Part shown: positions 17,632 through 25,135 of the stretch, piece after piece
Layout: every line of letters begins with the position of its first letter
Numbering within the stretch: position 1 is the first letter of the stretch
Assembly: GCA_015075405.1 (NCBI GenBank)
Contig: JABTUK010000001.1
Span: 868,001 to 932,000 of the forward strand
Length of the DNA stretch: 64,000 nt
From: Anaerolineales bacterium
Lineage (GTDB): Bacteria > Chloroflexota > Anaerolineae > 4572-78 > J111
Direction of reading: 5' to 3'
Made by a program: the position numbers and the translations under genes
Notes under the pieces: model-generated
What the model saw: only the letters and a program-made list of their open reading frames with translations
What the model was told of the DNA's origin: nothing
Databases searched by the model: none

Positions 17632-18620
17632 GATTTTGGACTAACACCTATTGAGCAAGCCTTTTGGGACTGTGGGAAAGATTTAATAAAGGGAATGCGC
17701 AAGCAAGTCTGGATAGATAAATACCGTGTTGACTTTTATCTATCGGATAAAAGGGTTATAATCGAGCTTGATGGGCATGACGGTCACAAATCTAAAGAAG
17801 ACCGAACTCGTGATGCCAAGCGTGAACGATACCTAGAACGAAAAGGGTATCGAGTTATTAGATTTACTGGCTCAGAAATCTATAAAAATGCGCGACAATG
17901 TGTGCAAGAGGTTGTAGATTTTCTAAACTCAATGGATAATATACCAAAGGAAAAGGAGAGTAAGTTTCCTCAAATACGCTACTGTGTGCGTATGCAAGAA
18001 GTAATTACTCATATAGCCGAAAAACACAATCTGGATTTGGATGCAGATGAGGCTTACTTAACTTTAGAGCAAGAACATTTTGATCGGTTATCTATTCAAA
18101 AATCAAGCTCGTGTCTGGTCAGTATTAGCCATTATTTCATTCAAAATGATGATATCTGTTATAACCCACGTCTTGAGTTTTTCATCCAATATGACCCAGG
18201 TGCAGATGGGTATGAATGGATACCTATCAGTATCACCCAATTTACAGAACTATATTTGGGGCGAGATTATCACCGCAATTGTGCCAGAATAGAGGATGAG
18301 CATATCATAATTACCGATTGGGATTTACATAAAGATATTGCTCAATATGCAGAAGGATGGGCAAGACATATTAGGCAAAATGAATGGATAGAAAGAGGAC
18401 GTAGAGTAAATTTTTGATGTATCCTCTTAAAAAGTTACTCATCATGATTTCGGAGTAAAATGCTGCCTACTGTAGAAACTCGTAGAGTTATACCCAGCAT
18501 TTGCAGCCGATTGCACGGACTCTGTAATTAGTGAAGTTGGTTTTGGCACTTTGAGGCTTCCGGTTATTAAAGGCTACGTGACGGCGGCTGAAACGCGACT
18601 CGTTATGAGGCCATTAATTT

Positions 18621-19517
18621 TTACCTTATTCTAAAAACCAAGGCTACCCAATCTTCTTCCGCCCGGCGCTCGCTGAAGCGTAGTCCGTGAGCGGTGGCGG
18701 CGGCGGTCACGCTGGCTTCCTGTTCGGCGATGATGCCGGAGAGAATGAGACTGCCGCCGTGAGCCAGGGCCGCTTTGAGACCAGGCAGCAGTTCGATAAT
18801 GGTGTTCGCCAGGATGTTGGCCACAACAATATCCCACTGCCGGCCCCCGGCCTCCCCCGCCGAGCCAACGGCTACCTCAACCTCTGCTCCTTCCCCTTTT
18901 TGAGGGCCAGAGAGGGGGTAACCGTTCCGCTCAAAATTTTCCTCAGTTACCCGCACTGCAATATCGTCAATATCTACCGCCCGCACTTTGGCCGCTCCCA
19001 GTTTGAGGGCAGCCAGGGCCAAAATCCCCGAACCGGTCCCGACATCAAACAAAGTCTGTCCGGCCAGGGGCATCTCTTCCAGGATTTTGAGACACAATTG
19101 GGTGGTGGGATGCAGACCGCTGCCAAAAGCCAAACCGGGATCAATTTCAATCACAATATCGTCGGGGGTGGCGGTGTAATCACGCCAACTGGGTTTGATG
19201 ACAAACCGCCGGCCCACTCGCACCGGGTGAAAATGGGCTTTCCAGGACTCGGCCCAATCGCTTTTGCCGACGAATTGCAGCCGGGGTTCAGGCAGGCCGC
19301 CGGGCAAAGCCTGGCCGATAAGGGCCAGCATCAGTTCGATTTCGCGCAGGCGATAATCATCTTCGCTGGGGATCACCGTGCGGACGGTCACTTTGTCAAA
19401 ATTGGGGGGATAGCTCTCCATCACCGCGCCGCCGTAGCCGTAACGATTGAACAGCTCGCCGACGGTTTCGGCGGCTTCGCCGTTGAGGTCGGTTAAGGCA
19501 ATTTCGATAAAATCCAT
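18621..19517 (-). CDS. prmA: Ribosomal protein L11 methyltransferase
   Basis: This 298-aa protein has an N-terminal substrate-recognition domain followed by the AdoMet domain: PGLAFGSGLHPTTQLCL, LFDVGTGSGILALAALKLG (motif I), VRAVDIDDIAV and the catalytic-site motif WDIVVANILANTI. PrmA trimethylates ribosomal protein L11. An extra Gly/Glu/Ala-rich stretch (SGPQKGEGAEVEVAVGSAG, about residues 205-225) extends the loop before the VVANILA strand. It is separated from the upstream phosphatase gene by an 88-bp gap holding an iterated-word hairpin. Confidence 0.93.
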   Translation of the reverse strand: MDFIEIALTDLNGEAAETVGELFNRYGYGGAVMESYPPNFDKVTVRTVIPSEDDYRLREIELMLALIGQALPGGLPEPRLQFVGKSDWAESWKAHFHPVRVGRRFVIKPSWRDYTATPDDIVIEIDPGLAFGSGLHPTTQLCLKILEEMPLAGQTLFDVGTGSGILALAALKLGAAKVRAVDIDDIAVRVTEENFERNGYPLSGPQKGEGAEVEVAVGSAGEAGGRQWDIVVANILANTIIELLPGLKAALAHGGSLILSGIIAEQEASVTAAATAHGLRFSERRAEEDWVALVFRIR

Positions 19518-19540
19518 AAAAATAATTCACCTATAATAGT

Positions 19541-19590
19541 GATGCGTGATGCGTGATACGTGACTTTCACGCATCACGTATCACGCATCA
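19541..19590. repeat. Iterated-word hairpin (GTGATGCGTGATACGTGA type)
   Basis: The left arm is built of the words GATGCGT and GATACGT, the right arm is their near-perfect reverse complement (19567-19590), and the loop is about 4-8 bases. The same word set forms hairpins at 26118 and 32431. It fills the gap between prmA and the SpoIIE phosphatase gene. Confidence 0.9.
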
Positions 19591-19605
19591 TTCCGTTAGA
19601 ACTAC

Positions 19606-21147
19606 CTAAAGCATGGCCGGCCCCACAAACCGGCCCACAATCAGGGTCAAATCATCGTGCAGTTCCACCGGGCCGGTAAAACTTTTAACGGCGTTGATGA
19701 GCCGGTTGAGGGCTACCTGGGCTTCGGTGTTGGCCGGAACTTTGGCTAATTCGGCCTGGAAGCGCTCAAAGCCAAAGATTTCATTCTGAGCATTTTTGGC
19801 CTCGACCAGACCATCGCTGCTTAGAAAAAGCAAGTCGCCGGGGCACAGCGATAAGGTTTTGGCGGTGTAAACAAAATTGGGCCAGGCTCCCAGGGGCATC
19901 CCCGACGCCTGAATTTCAATCAGTTTGTCCCCTCGCCGCAGGTAGGGGTAGACCAGACCGGCATTAGCCACGACCAGATTGGTTGAACTTTCATCCACAA
20001 TCAGATAACAGCAGGCCACATTCATCCGCTGCGAGTGAAAGCGTACATACAGGTCTTCATTAAGCTTGTTCAGCAGGGCTTCGGGATGCAAGTGGGCCGG
20101 CGCGTTCGCTTCCAGCAGCCCCACCGATAAGGCCCCGGCCATAGCCGCCGACGCGCCCTTGCCGTTCACATCGCCGATAGCCAGTCCATGCCGGCCCTGC
20201 TCCAGATGAATATGGGTGTAAAAATCGCCGCCCAGCTCGCGGGCCGGCTGCCAATAAATAGCCCACTCCCAGCCATGCAGCGACGGCAAAACGCTGGGTA
20301 AAAAACTTACCTGCATCTGGCTGGCCAGGCTCAACTCTTTTTCCAGACGGTCGCGGTGCTGCTGTAAAGATTGCTCTGAGGCGAGCAATTGGGCGGCCAT
20401 TTCATTAATAGTTTCACCCAGGAAAGCGATTTCCTGCGGCCCCGAAGTTTGAACTCGCATGGTCAGATCAGAGCCAAGCGTGGCAACTGTTTTTACCAAG
20501 CCGGCCAGGGGGGCGGCAATAGTCCGGGTGATGAATACACTGGCCGCCAGCCCGACAATCAACGCCAGAATGACAAAGAGGATGGCCGTGGTCAAGGCCA
20601 GATTCTCAATGGCGCGAGCGCGCTCGATAATCTGGGTGCTGGTATTGCCCTGGGTTTGGCGCAGTCTTTCAATGGCCCGGACCAAACTATCCTGGGCACG
20701 GCCGCCTTCATTGGCCCACAGCAGGCGGGCCGCCGCCGGAAAGCCGCTGTTATGAAGCAAAAGGGTCTCCTGAGCTTTTTGATCCACGCCGCTTTCGGCG
20801 CTATCTACGGCCTGCAGGGCTTGCTGCTCCTCGCCGGTGACCAGCAAAGAGGCAATCTTATCAAAGATGGCCTCAAAGGCAATCTCGTGGCTGTAATAAT
20901 TTTCTAAAAGGGTGTCGCCCTCATTGTTCAGGTAGCGGCGCAAATAGTCGCTGCGCTGAGCCGAGAGAATTTCTAGCTCCTGGGCTAAACTTTCCACCTC
21001 GCCTCGGGTTTGAATAACCACACTTTGCTGTTTGGTGATAGCATAGGCGCTAATCAGCCCCAGCGCGATCAACAAAGCCAGCAGCAAAATCAAGCCAAAG
21101 CCCAGGCCGATGAGCTGCCCAATGTGGAGCGAGTGGAGACGTTTCAT
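19606..21147 (-). CDS. Membrane receptor with HAMP and SpoIIE/PP2C-type phosphatase
   Basis: This 513-aa protein has a transmembrane helix at about residues 12-35 and an extracytoplasmic four-helix-bundle-like sensor (about 36-185). A second helix (about 187-208) is followed by HAMP (about 209-262), a short coiled coil and a C-terminal PP2C/SpoIIE domain. Metal-binding signatures are ELGGDFYTH, LAIGDVNGKGASAAM, LLFLSSDGLVEAKN and LHDDLTLIVGR. Such phosphatases dephosphorylate anti-sigma-factor antagonists in partner-switching cascades. Its gene follows only 11 bp after a solute-binding lipoprotein gene, so the lipoprotein may present the ligand. No anti-sigma or antagonist gene is nearby. Confidence 0.9.
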   Translation of the reverse strand: MKRLHSLHIGQLIGLGFGLILLLALLIALGLISAYAITKQQSVVIQTRGEVESLAQELEILSAQRSDYLRRYLNNEGDTLLENYYSHEIAFEAIFDKIASLLVTGEEQQALQAVDSAESGVDQKAQETLLLHNSGFPAAARLLWANEGGRAQDSLVRAIERLRQTQGNTSTQIIERARAIENLALTTAILFVILALIVGLAASVFITRTIAAPLAGLVKTVATLGSDLTMRVQTSGPQEIAFLGETINEMAAQLLASEQSLQQHRDRLEKELSLASQMQVSFLPSVLPSLHGWEWAIYWQPARELGGDFYTHIHLEQGRHGLAIGDVNGKGASAAMAGALSVGLLEANAPAHLHPEALLNKLNEDLYVRFHSQRMNVACCYLIVDESSTNLVVANAGLVYPYLRRGDKLIEIQASGMPLGAWPNFVYTAKTLSLCPGDLLFLSSDGLVEAKNAQNEIFGFERFQAELAKVPANTEAQVALNRLINAVKSFTGPVELHDDLTLIVGRFVGPAML

Positions 21148-21158
21148 GGAGTTGAGAA

Positions 21159-22463
21159 TCAGCGTTTAACCTGCACTTTAGCCAGAATGTCCTTAACCTG
21201 GGGCAAAACCTGGCTGATGGCGCTGGCAGCATCCTTCTGGCCCTGCCAGACAGGGGTTAGCGCCCCGTTAACCAGTTCGATAATGTCACTGGAGCCGGGG
21301 AAAGCCGGGGTTGGCTCACCGATTTCGGCTTCGTCCAGAAAGACCTGGGCGTTGTGACGGGGCTGCTGCTCCATAAATACTTCAGACTGAGCTACCGAGC
21401 GCAGGGCCGGCACCGCCACCCCCGCTTCGGCAAAAATAGCCTGAACTTTGAAACTGGAAAGAAACTTGAGAAAGGTCCAGGCTGCTTCCGGGTTATCGGT
21501 ATTGGCCGCAATCGCATAGCCCGCGCCGGCAGCCACATTGGCCCGGCGCACATTTTGCGGCAGCCCAACCACATCCCATTCCAGCTCGTTAACCTCGGCA
21601 AAAGCGGGGACCAGGGCGTGGTTGCCAAAGGCCATGGCCAATTGGCCCTCTTTAAACAGCGAGGCAATATTCTCGGAGCCAAGCATCATCTCGTAGGGGG
21701 GCGTCACCTGATCTACATTGATAAGATCGGCAAAAAATTGCACCGCTTCGGCGGCGGCAGGCTGATCCAAATCGGTTTGGGTGGGAAATAGTTTGTCATC
21801 AAAAATTTGAATTCCGTTTTGCCACATCCAGATCATCCACCAACTGTTGACCTCAAAGGCAAAACTGTAGGGGGCAACATTGGCCTCTTTTAACTTTAAC
21901 GAGGTTTGACGCAGGTCTTGCCAGGTCCAGCCGCTTTGCGGGTAGGGCAGACCTGCCTGATTGAACAGCCGTTTATTGTAGTAGATCACTTTGGTATCGC
22001 TGTCACGGGGCAGGCCGTAGACACCCTGGTTAACTTTGTAATGAATCAACAAACCGGGAATAAAATCATCGAGGGTATAATTTTCAGCCTGCATCAACGG
22101 GCTGAGGTTCATAAAGTAGCCTTTGGGCACATCTACCGGAACTTCTGACCAAAAGAGAACATCAGGAACCGGCTCACCTGCGGCGAATTTGGCTCGCATT
22201 TCTTTAAAGTAGACATCATAGGGGCGATGAAAAGTTTCGATGTGGATATTGGGATAATCCGCTTCAAAGACCTTGATAATTCGCTCGTTGATGGCCACTT
22301 CCCAGGGATCGCCCCAAAAGCCCCAGGTGATGGTTACCTTTTCCGGCGCCGGGGTAGGGAGAGGCGTCGGCGGGAGAGTCGGCTGGGGAGACGCGCCAAA
22401 AGAGCACGCCGGGGCAGCGATGAGCAGCAACAGTAAAACAAAACGATAAATTTTGGCGCGCAT
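21159..22463 (-). CDS. Sugar-type ABC solute-binding lipoprotein
   Basis: The 434-aa protein begins with a lipoprotein signal (MRAKIYRFVLLLLLIAAPAC, Cys about residue 20), a Pro/Thr spacer and a family-1 solute-binding fold (TITWGFWGDPWEVAI, NIHIETFHRPYDVYF, YGLPRDSDTKVIYYNKRLF). The family captures sugars or oligosaccharides for ABC import. I start at ATG 22463 because GGAG lies 8 nt upstream; the frame opens 19 codons earlier. No permease or ATPase genes adjoin it. Instead it is the first gene of an operon with the SpoIIE phosphatase receptor, which suggests a sensory role. A promoter TTGAAT-N16-TATAAT lies upstream. Confidence 0.88.
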   Translation of the reverse strand: MRAKIYRFVLLLLLIAAPACSFGASPQPTLPPTPLPTPAPEKVTITWGFWGDPWEVAINERIIKVFEADYPNIHIETFHRPYDVYFKEMRAKFAAGEPVPDVLFWSEVPVDVPKGYFMNLSPLMQAENYTLDDFIPGLLIHYKVNQGVYGLPRDSDTKVIYYNKRLFNQAGLPYPQSGWTWQDLRQTSLKLKEANVAPYSFAFEVNSWWMIWMWQNGIQIFDDKLFPTQTDLDQPAAAEAVQFFADLINVDQVTPPYEMMLGSENIASLFKEGQLAMAFGNHALVPAFAEVNELEWDVVGLPQNVRRANVAAGAGYAIAANTDNPEAAWTFLKFLSSFKVQAIFAEAGVAVPALRSVAQSEVFMEQQPRHNAQVFLDEAEIGEPTPAFPGSSDIIELVNGALTPVWQGQKDAASAISQVLPQVKDILAKVQVKR

Positions 22464-22508
22464 GGGGTTTCTCCGGCTTGGTCGGGCAGACAAAATTGAG
22501 TGGGCCTT

Positions 22509-22536
22509 ATTATACTTCATTTGGTAATTTATTCAA
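22509..22536 (-). promoter_or_regulatory. Promoter TTGAAT-N16-TATAAT
   Basis: On the minus strand TTGAAT (22536-22531), 16 bp, TATAAT (22514-22509), giving a ~40-nt leader for the solute-binding lipoprotein gene. Confidence 0.7.
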
Positions 22537-22592
22537 CCGCCCGTGATGACCATGAGTTTTGATTTTCAAAATCAGTAATCTTCAATGATTCG

Positions 22593-22646
22593 GGAAGATT
22601 GGAAGGCCGGAAAGTTAGTCAATATTTACCAGCCTTCCAACCTTCC
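22593..22646. repeat. Iterated-word hairpin (GGAAGATTGGAAGGC type)
   Basis: GGAAGATTGGAAGGC (22593-22607) pairs with GCCTTCCAACCTTCC (22632-22646), with one mismatch. The same CCAACCTTCC word is iterated inside the coding sequence at 10271-10320. Confidence 0.85.
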
Positions 22647-22714
22647 AGGCTTTATTACCGAATTTACTTGCAGTCAAAACTCATCAGGCGGCAAGTGGGG
22701 AGGTTGGTCTCTAT

Positions 22715-22743
22715 TTGTCAGCTTAAAACAATTCATCTATAAT
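22715..22743 (+). promoter_or_regulatory. Promoter TTGTCA-N17-TATAAT with no ORF downstream
   Basis: TTGTCA (22715-22720), 17 bp, TATAAT (22738-22743). The predicted start is near 22750. The next strong signal is an intrinsic terminator at 22935-22968, with no credible gene between. Confidence 0.8.
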
Positions 22744-22749
22744 TACGCC

Positions 22750-22968
22750 CATTCACTTTACGGAAAATTGGTTAGTAAAGTTAGCATGATTGTCTCATTA
22801 TTCAGCCGGGAGATAAAGACCTTCAATCCAACCCGCCAAATTTGGGGTGAGGTTTGCTTGTGTTGGGCCGGCGAGTTGCAGACTCGATGGGACAATTGCG
22901 CTTGCCCGTAAGTTATTTTTATTTAGAAGCGTCTAAGGCCCATCAGCAATTGATGGGCCTTTTTATTT
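22750..22968 (+). ncRNA. Candidate small RNA of about 215 nt with 6S-like fold
   Basis: A near-consensus promoter and an intrinsic terminator delimit this transcript. A 5' hairpin pairs ACTTTAC with GTAAAGT (22755-22781). A closing stem pairs 22783-22797 with 22888-22902 (14 pairs, one mismatch). It opens into an asymmetric bubble whose 3' strand holds a small hairpin (GAGT/ACTC, 22873-22885). An apical arm is built from GCCGG/CCGGC (22805-22809 with 22868-22872) and CCAAC/GTTGG (22828-22832 with 22862-22866). A closing stem, a large bubble with a 3' hairpin and an apical stem is the 6S RNA (ssrS) architecture. Sequence alone does not prove the family. Confidence 0.55.
22935..22968 (+). terminator. 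Rho-independent terminator of the candidate small RNA
   Basis: GGCCCATCA (22937-22945), loop GCAAT, TGATGGGCC (22951-22959), then TTTTTATTTT. Confidence 0.93.
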
Positions 22969-22999
22969 TCTAGCTTTACCGGGTTCGACGGGATTTTCT

Positions 23000-23061
23000 C
23001 ACGCCAAGACGCAAAGACGCCAAGTTTTATAAATTTCTTTGCGGCTTTGCGACTTTGCGTG
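23000..23061. repeat. Iterated-word hairpin (GACGCAAAGACGCCAAG type)
   Basis: CACGCCAAGACGCAAAGACG on the left is mirrored by CTTTGCGACTTTGCGTG on the right (ending at 23061) around an A/T-rich loop. It lies just upstream of the DUF4395 gene. Confidence 0.85.
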
Positions 23062-23114
23062 CCCTATTGCTAAAGCCAAGAGAGCCCATTTTTCAATCAA
23101 AAAAGGGGGATGTG

Positions 23115-23567
23115 ATGGTGAAAAAAGTAGATACGACCGCAATTAAGTTCAATCAGGCCTGTATTATTGTTTTTTCTCTGCTTGGTTTTTTGTTCAACCA
23201 GCCTTACTGGGTTCTGTTTGTGGGGCTGGTGCTGGCTATTGGGACAATTTTTCCCCAGGCCGGTCTGTTTAAACAGATTTATCAAAAAATCCTCAAACCC
23301 AACGGCCTGCTCAAAGCCCACATTATTGATGACGACCCCACGCCCCACCAATTCTCTCAGGGCGTCGGAGCGCTCTTCCTCTTAACCAGCAGCGCGGCTT
23401 TGCTGGCTTTCAACAATGCCGGGTTGGGCTGGACGCTGGCCTGGATTGTGATTATCCTGGCCGGGGTCAATCTCTTTCTTAATTTTTGCGCCGGCTGCTT
23501 TGTCTACTATCAATTGGATAAATTGGGGCTGATGCCTCACCCCACCTCAGAAGGGAAATCATCATGA
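23115..23567 (+). CDS. DUF4395 family integral membrane protein
   Basis: The 150-aa protein has four hydrophobic segments (about residues 13-30, 32-50, 90-108, 112-132) and the family features FNQ near the N-terminus and NLFLNFCAGCFVYYQLDKLG near the end, including the paired Cys. GGGGG lies a few bases before ATG 23115. Its last codons overlap the start of a membrane thioredoxin gene by 4 bp. DUF4395 proteins are often encoded next to thioredoxin-like genes, so a role in membrane thiol exchange or supply of reductant is inferred. The exact function is unknown. Confidence 0.85.
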   Translation: MVKKVDTTAIKFNQACIIVFSLLGFLFNQPYWVLFVGLVLAIGTIFPQAGLFKQIYQKILKPNGLLKAHIIDDDPTPHQFSQGVGALFLLTSSAALLAFNNAGLGWTLAWIVIILAGVNLFLNFCAGCFVYYQLDKLGLMPHPTSEGKSS

Positions 23568-24004
23568 TCGAGCGATTAGTCATCACTCTGCTGATTCTGG
23601 CCGGACTGAGCTTGCTGTGGCTTGGCTGGCGCGCTTACAAGGCAAAGGTAGCCCAAAGTATTCAACCGGCTGATAACGCTGCCGGCGTCCCAACCCTGCT
23701 CTACTTCAGCGCCGATTACTGCGCCCCCTGCAAATTGCAGCAGACGCCGATTGTAGACAACCTGAGCGCCAAATTGGGCGAGCGCGTTGTTATCAAAAAG
23801 TATGATGTGACCGAGCACCCCGACCTGGCCGGCCGCTACAAAGTTTTAACCTTGCCCGCTACCATTGTTCTGGATGGCCGGGGGCAGGTAACGCACATGA
23901 ACTACGGGGTGGCTTCGCAGGCCAAATTGGAAGCTCAACTCGCCCTGCCGTCGCTTGAAACCGCTATCAGCCGCCCGCCGGTCGCCGTTGAATTTCAAAC
24001 TTGA
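23564..24004 (+). CDS. Membrane-anchored thioredoxin-like protein
   Basis: The 146-aa protein has an N-terminal signal-anchor helix (about residues 4-24) and a thioredoxin fold with the active site DYCAPCKLQQTPIVD (CxxC, about residues 52-55) and the cis-Pro loop LTLPATIVLDG. It should act outside the membrane as a disulfide reductase or isomerase. Its start (ATGA) overlaps the DUF4395 stop, indicating translational coupling. The two probably form a redox relay. A strong intrinsic terminator follows at 24081, but a promoter lies between the stop and that terminator. Confidence 0.92.
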   Translation: MIERLVITLLILAGLSLLWLGWRAYKAKVAQSIQPADNAAGVPTLLYFSADYCAPCKLQQTPIVDNLSAKLGERVVIKKYDVTEHPDLAGRYKVLTLPATIVLDGRGQVTHMNYGVASQAKLEAQLALPSLETAISRPPVAVEFQT

Positions 24005-24018
24005 CCCTTTTGGCCTAC

Positions 24019-24047
24019 TTGACCCCAATTCAGCTTCGGCGTACAAT
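24019..24047 (+). promoter_or_regulatory. Promoter TTGACC-N17-TACAAT just ahead of a terminator
   Basis: TTGACC (24019-24024), 17 bp, TACAAT (24042-24047). The predicted start near 24054 precedes an intrinsic terminator (24081-24127) that itself directly precedes the SPFH gene. Confidence 0.65.
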
Positions 24048-24080
24048 GGAGTCATGCAAGGGCGAGGCTCCAAACCAAGC

Positions 24081-24127
24081 AAACCTACCCATCACCGGCA
24101 ACCAGCCGGTGGGGGTAGGTTTTTTTG
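24081..24127 (+). terminator. Strong intrinsic terminator, possibly an attenuator for the SPFH operon
   Basis: AAACCTACCC-at-CACCGGC pairs with GCCGGTG-gg-GGGTAGGTTT, about 17 bp with one internal loop, followed by TTTTTTTG. It ends about 20 nt before the SPFH ribosome site (AAGGAGG), leaving no room for a separate promoter after it. Confidence 0.9.
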
Positions 24128-24148
24128 TTACTATCTCAAGGAGGTGCT

Positions 24149-25135
24149 ATGTCGGTACTTTTTGGTTGTTTGTTTGGCTTTATTGCCTGGTTCGTTGTCC
24201 GCTACATTCTGGCCGGGCTTTATACGGTCAATCAGAATGAGCGGGCGGTCAAAACCATTTTCGGGCGGGCGGAGCGGATCAAGGGCGCAACCACCCTCGA
24301 AGACCCGATTGCCGAGTATTTGCGGCCCGAGGAAAGGGAACGCTACCGCTATCCCCAGGTGCGGGTCATTCAACCGGGCGGCCCCTATTTCAAATGGCCC
24401 TGGGAGAAAATCTACAAGGTTTCGGTAGCAACGCAGACAGTCAATATGGCCTTTGACCCGCTCGATCCGAACGCCAACAAACAGGGCACGGTGTTAGAAG
24501 CGGTCACCAAAGACCAACTCAATACCGGCTTGCAGGGGCAAATTCGCTATCGCGTGTCGGAGCGAAATTTGTACGCTTACTTGTTTGCCGTCAAGCAGCC
24601 CATTGTCCACATTATGGGCTATTTTGTCTCTATTTTGCGGGAGCGCATTGCCAATTATGAAGCGCCCAACAGCAGCCTGGATGATACCAACGCCGCCGAC
24701 CCCAGCATTATGGCCGGCGTCTCCATCAACGACCTGCGCAAAAATCTGCGCGACCTGAACGAGCACATGGATCAGGAGTCGCTCTCCTCGGCGGCCCGTT
24801 ACGGGATTGTGTTGGATGCCTCGCTGATTACCGAGATTGACCCACCCCAGGAGGTTGAGTCGGCCCTGGCGGCCATCAACACGGCTCACAACCATGTCTC
24901 GTCAGAAATCAGCCTGGCCCAGGCCAGCGCCGACCAGAAAATTGTGCAATCGAAACGGGCAGTAGAAATTGAAACACTTAAGGCCCAGGCCGAAGTTGAG
25001 CCGCTCAAGGCGCTGGCGGCCCAATTGGGCGAATTAAAAAAGAGCGGCCCTGGCGTGTTAGAAACTTATCTGCGCAACGTCCGCTTGAGACTCTACAGCC
25101 AGGCCCAGCAAATTATTCTGGAGGAGCAAAAATGA
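24149..25135 (+). CDS. SPFH/Band-7 family membrane protein, first of a pair
   Basis: The 328-aa protein has an N-terminal membrane segment (about residues 2-26), then GLYTVNQNERAVKTIFGRAE, the start of an SPFH (stomatin/prohibitin) domain. A long helical tail follows (QEVESALAAINTAHNHVSSE, then AEVEPLKALAAQLGELKK) suited to coiled-coil oligomers. AAGGAGG lies 6-7 nt before ATG 24149. The 3' end overlaps the next SPFH gene by 4 bp. Such proteins form membrane scaffolds or microdomains; pairs resemble HflK/HflC in arrangement but the sequences are distinct. The operon sits directly behind a promoter-terminator leader. Confidence 0.85.
   Translation: MSVLFGCLFGFIAWFVVRYILAGLYTVNQNERAVKTIFGRAERIKGATTLEDPIAEYLRPEERERYRYPQVRVIQPGGPYFKWPWEKIYKVSVATQTVNMAFDPLDPNANKQGTVLEAVTKDQLNTGLQGQIRYRVSERNLYAYLFAVKQPIVHIMGYFVSILRERIANYEAPNSSLDDTNAADPSIMAGVSINDLRKNLRDLNEHMDQESLSSAARYGIVLDASLITEIDPPQEVESALAAINTAHNHVSSEISLAQASADQKIVQSKRAVEIETLKAQAEVEPLKALAAQLGELKKSGPGVLETYLRNVRLRLYSQAQQIILEEQK

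Larger units (their letters stand above)
15926..18417 (+). pseudogene. DUF559-type nuclease gene split by an insertion sequence
   Basis: Left of the IS the frame reads GDEEFMNKDF; right of it LTPIEQAFWDCGKDLIKGMR and onward. Joining at the 8-bp duplication restores a single frame of about 264 aa (from ATG 15962) or 276 aa (from GTG 15926). The nuclease part has YRVDFYLSDKRVIIELDGHD, RTRDAKRERYLERKGYRVIR and FTGSEIY, the PD-(D/E)XK/Vsr-like core of the DUF559 family. It is followed by an extra ~160-residue domain (MQEVITHIAEKHNLDL ... SISHYFIQNDD) of unknown function. A shortened product starting at 17695 would still contain most of the catalytic core. The gene is A/T-rich relative to its neighbours. 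Confidence 0.85.

Noticed and set aside
18418..18620. Possible gene or RNA between the DUF559-type gene and prmA
   Set aside because: No frame, promoter or stable fold stands out in this ~200-bp stretch.
22585..22911. 108-codon open frame over the candidate small RNA
   Set aside because: It lacks a ribosome site, begins inside a repeat hairpin, shows no protein-like pattern and crosses the promoter of the candidate RNA.
22976..23061. tmRNA-like start GGGTTCGACGGGATTTT
   Set aside because: The GTTCGACGGG match resembles the tmRNA 5' end, but no tag-peptide frame, pseudoknots or CCA-proximal T-arm follow. The downstream DNA is an iterated-word hairpin.
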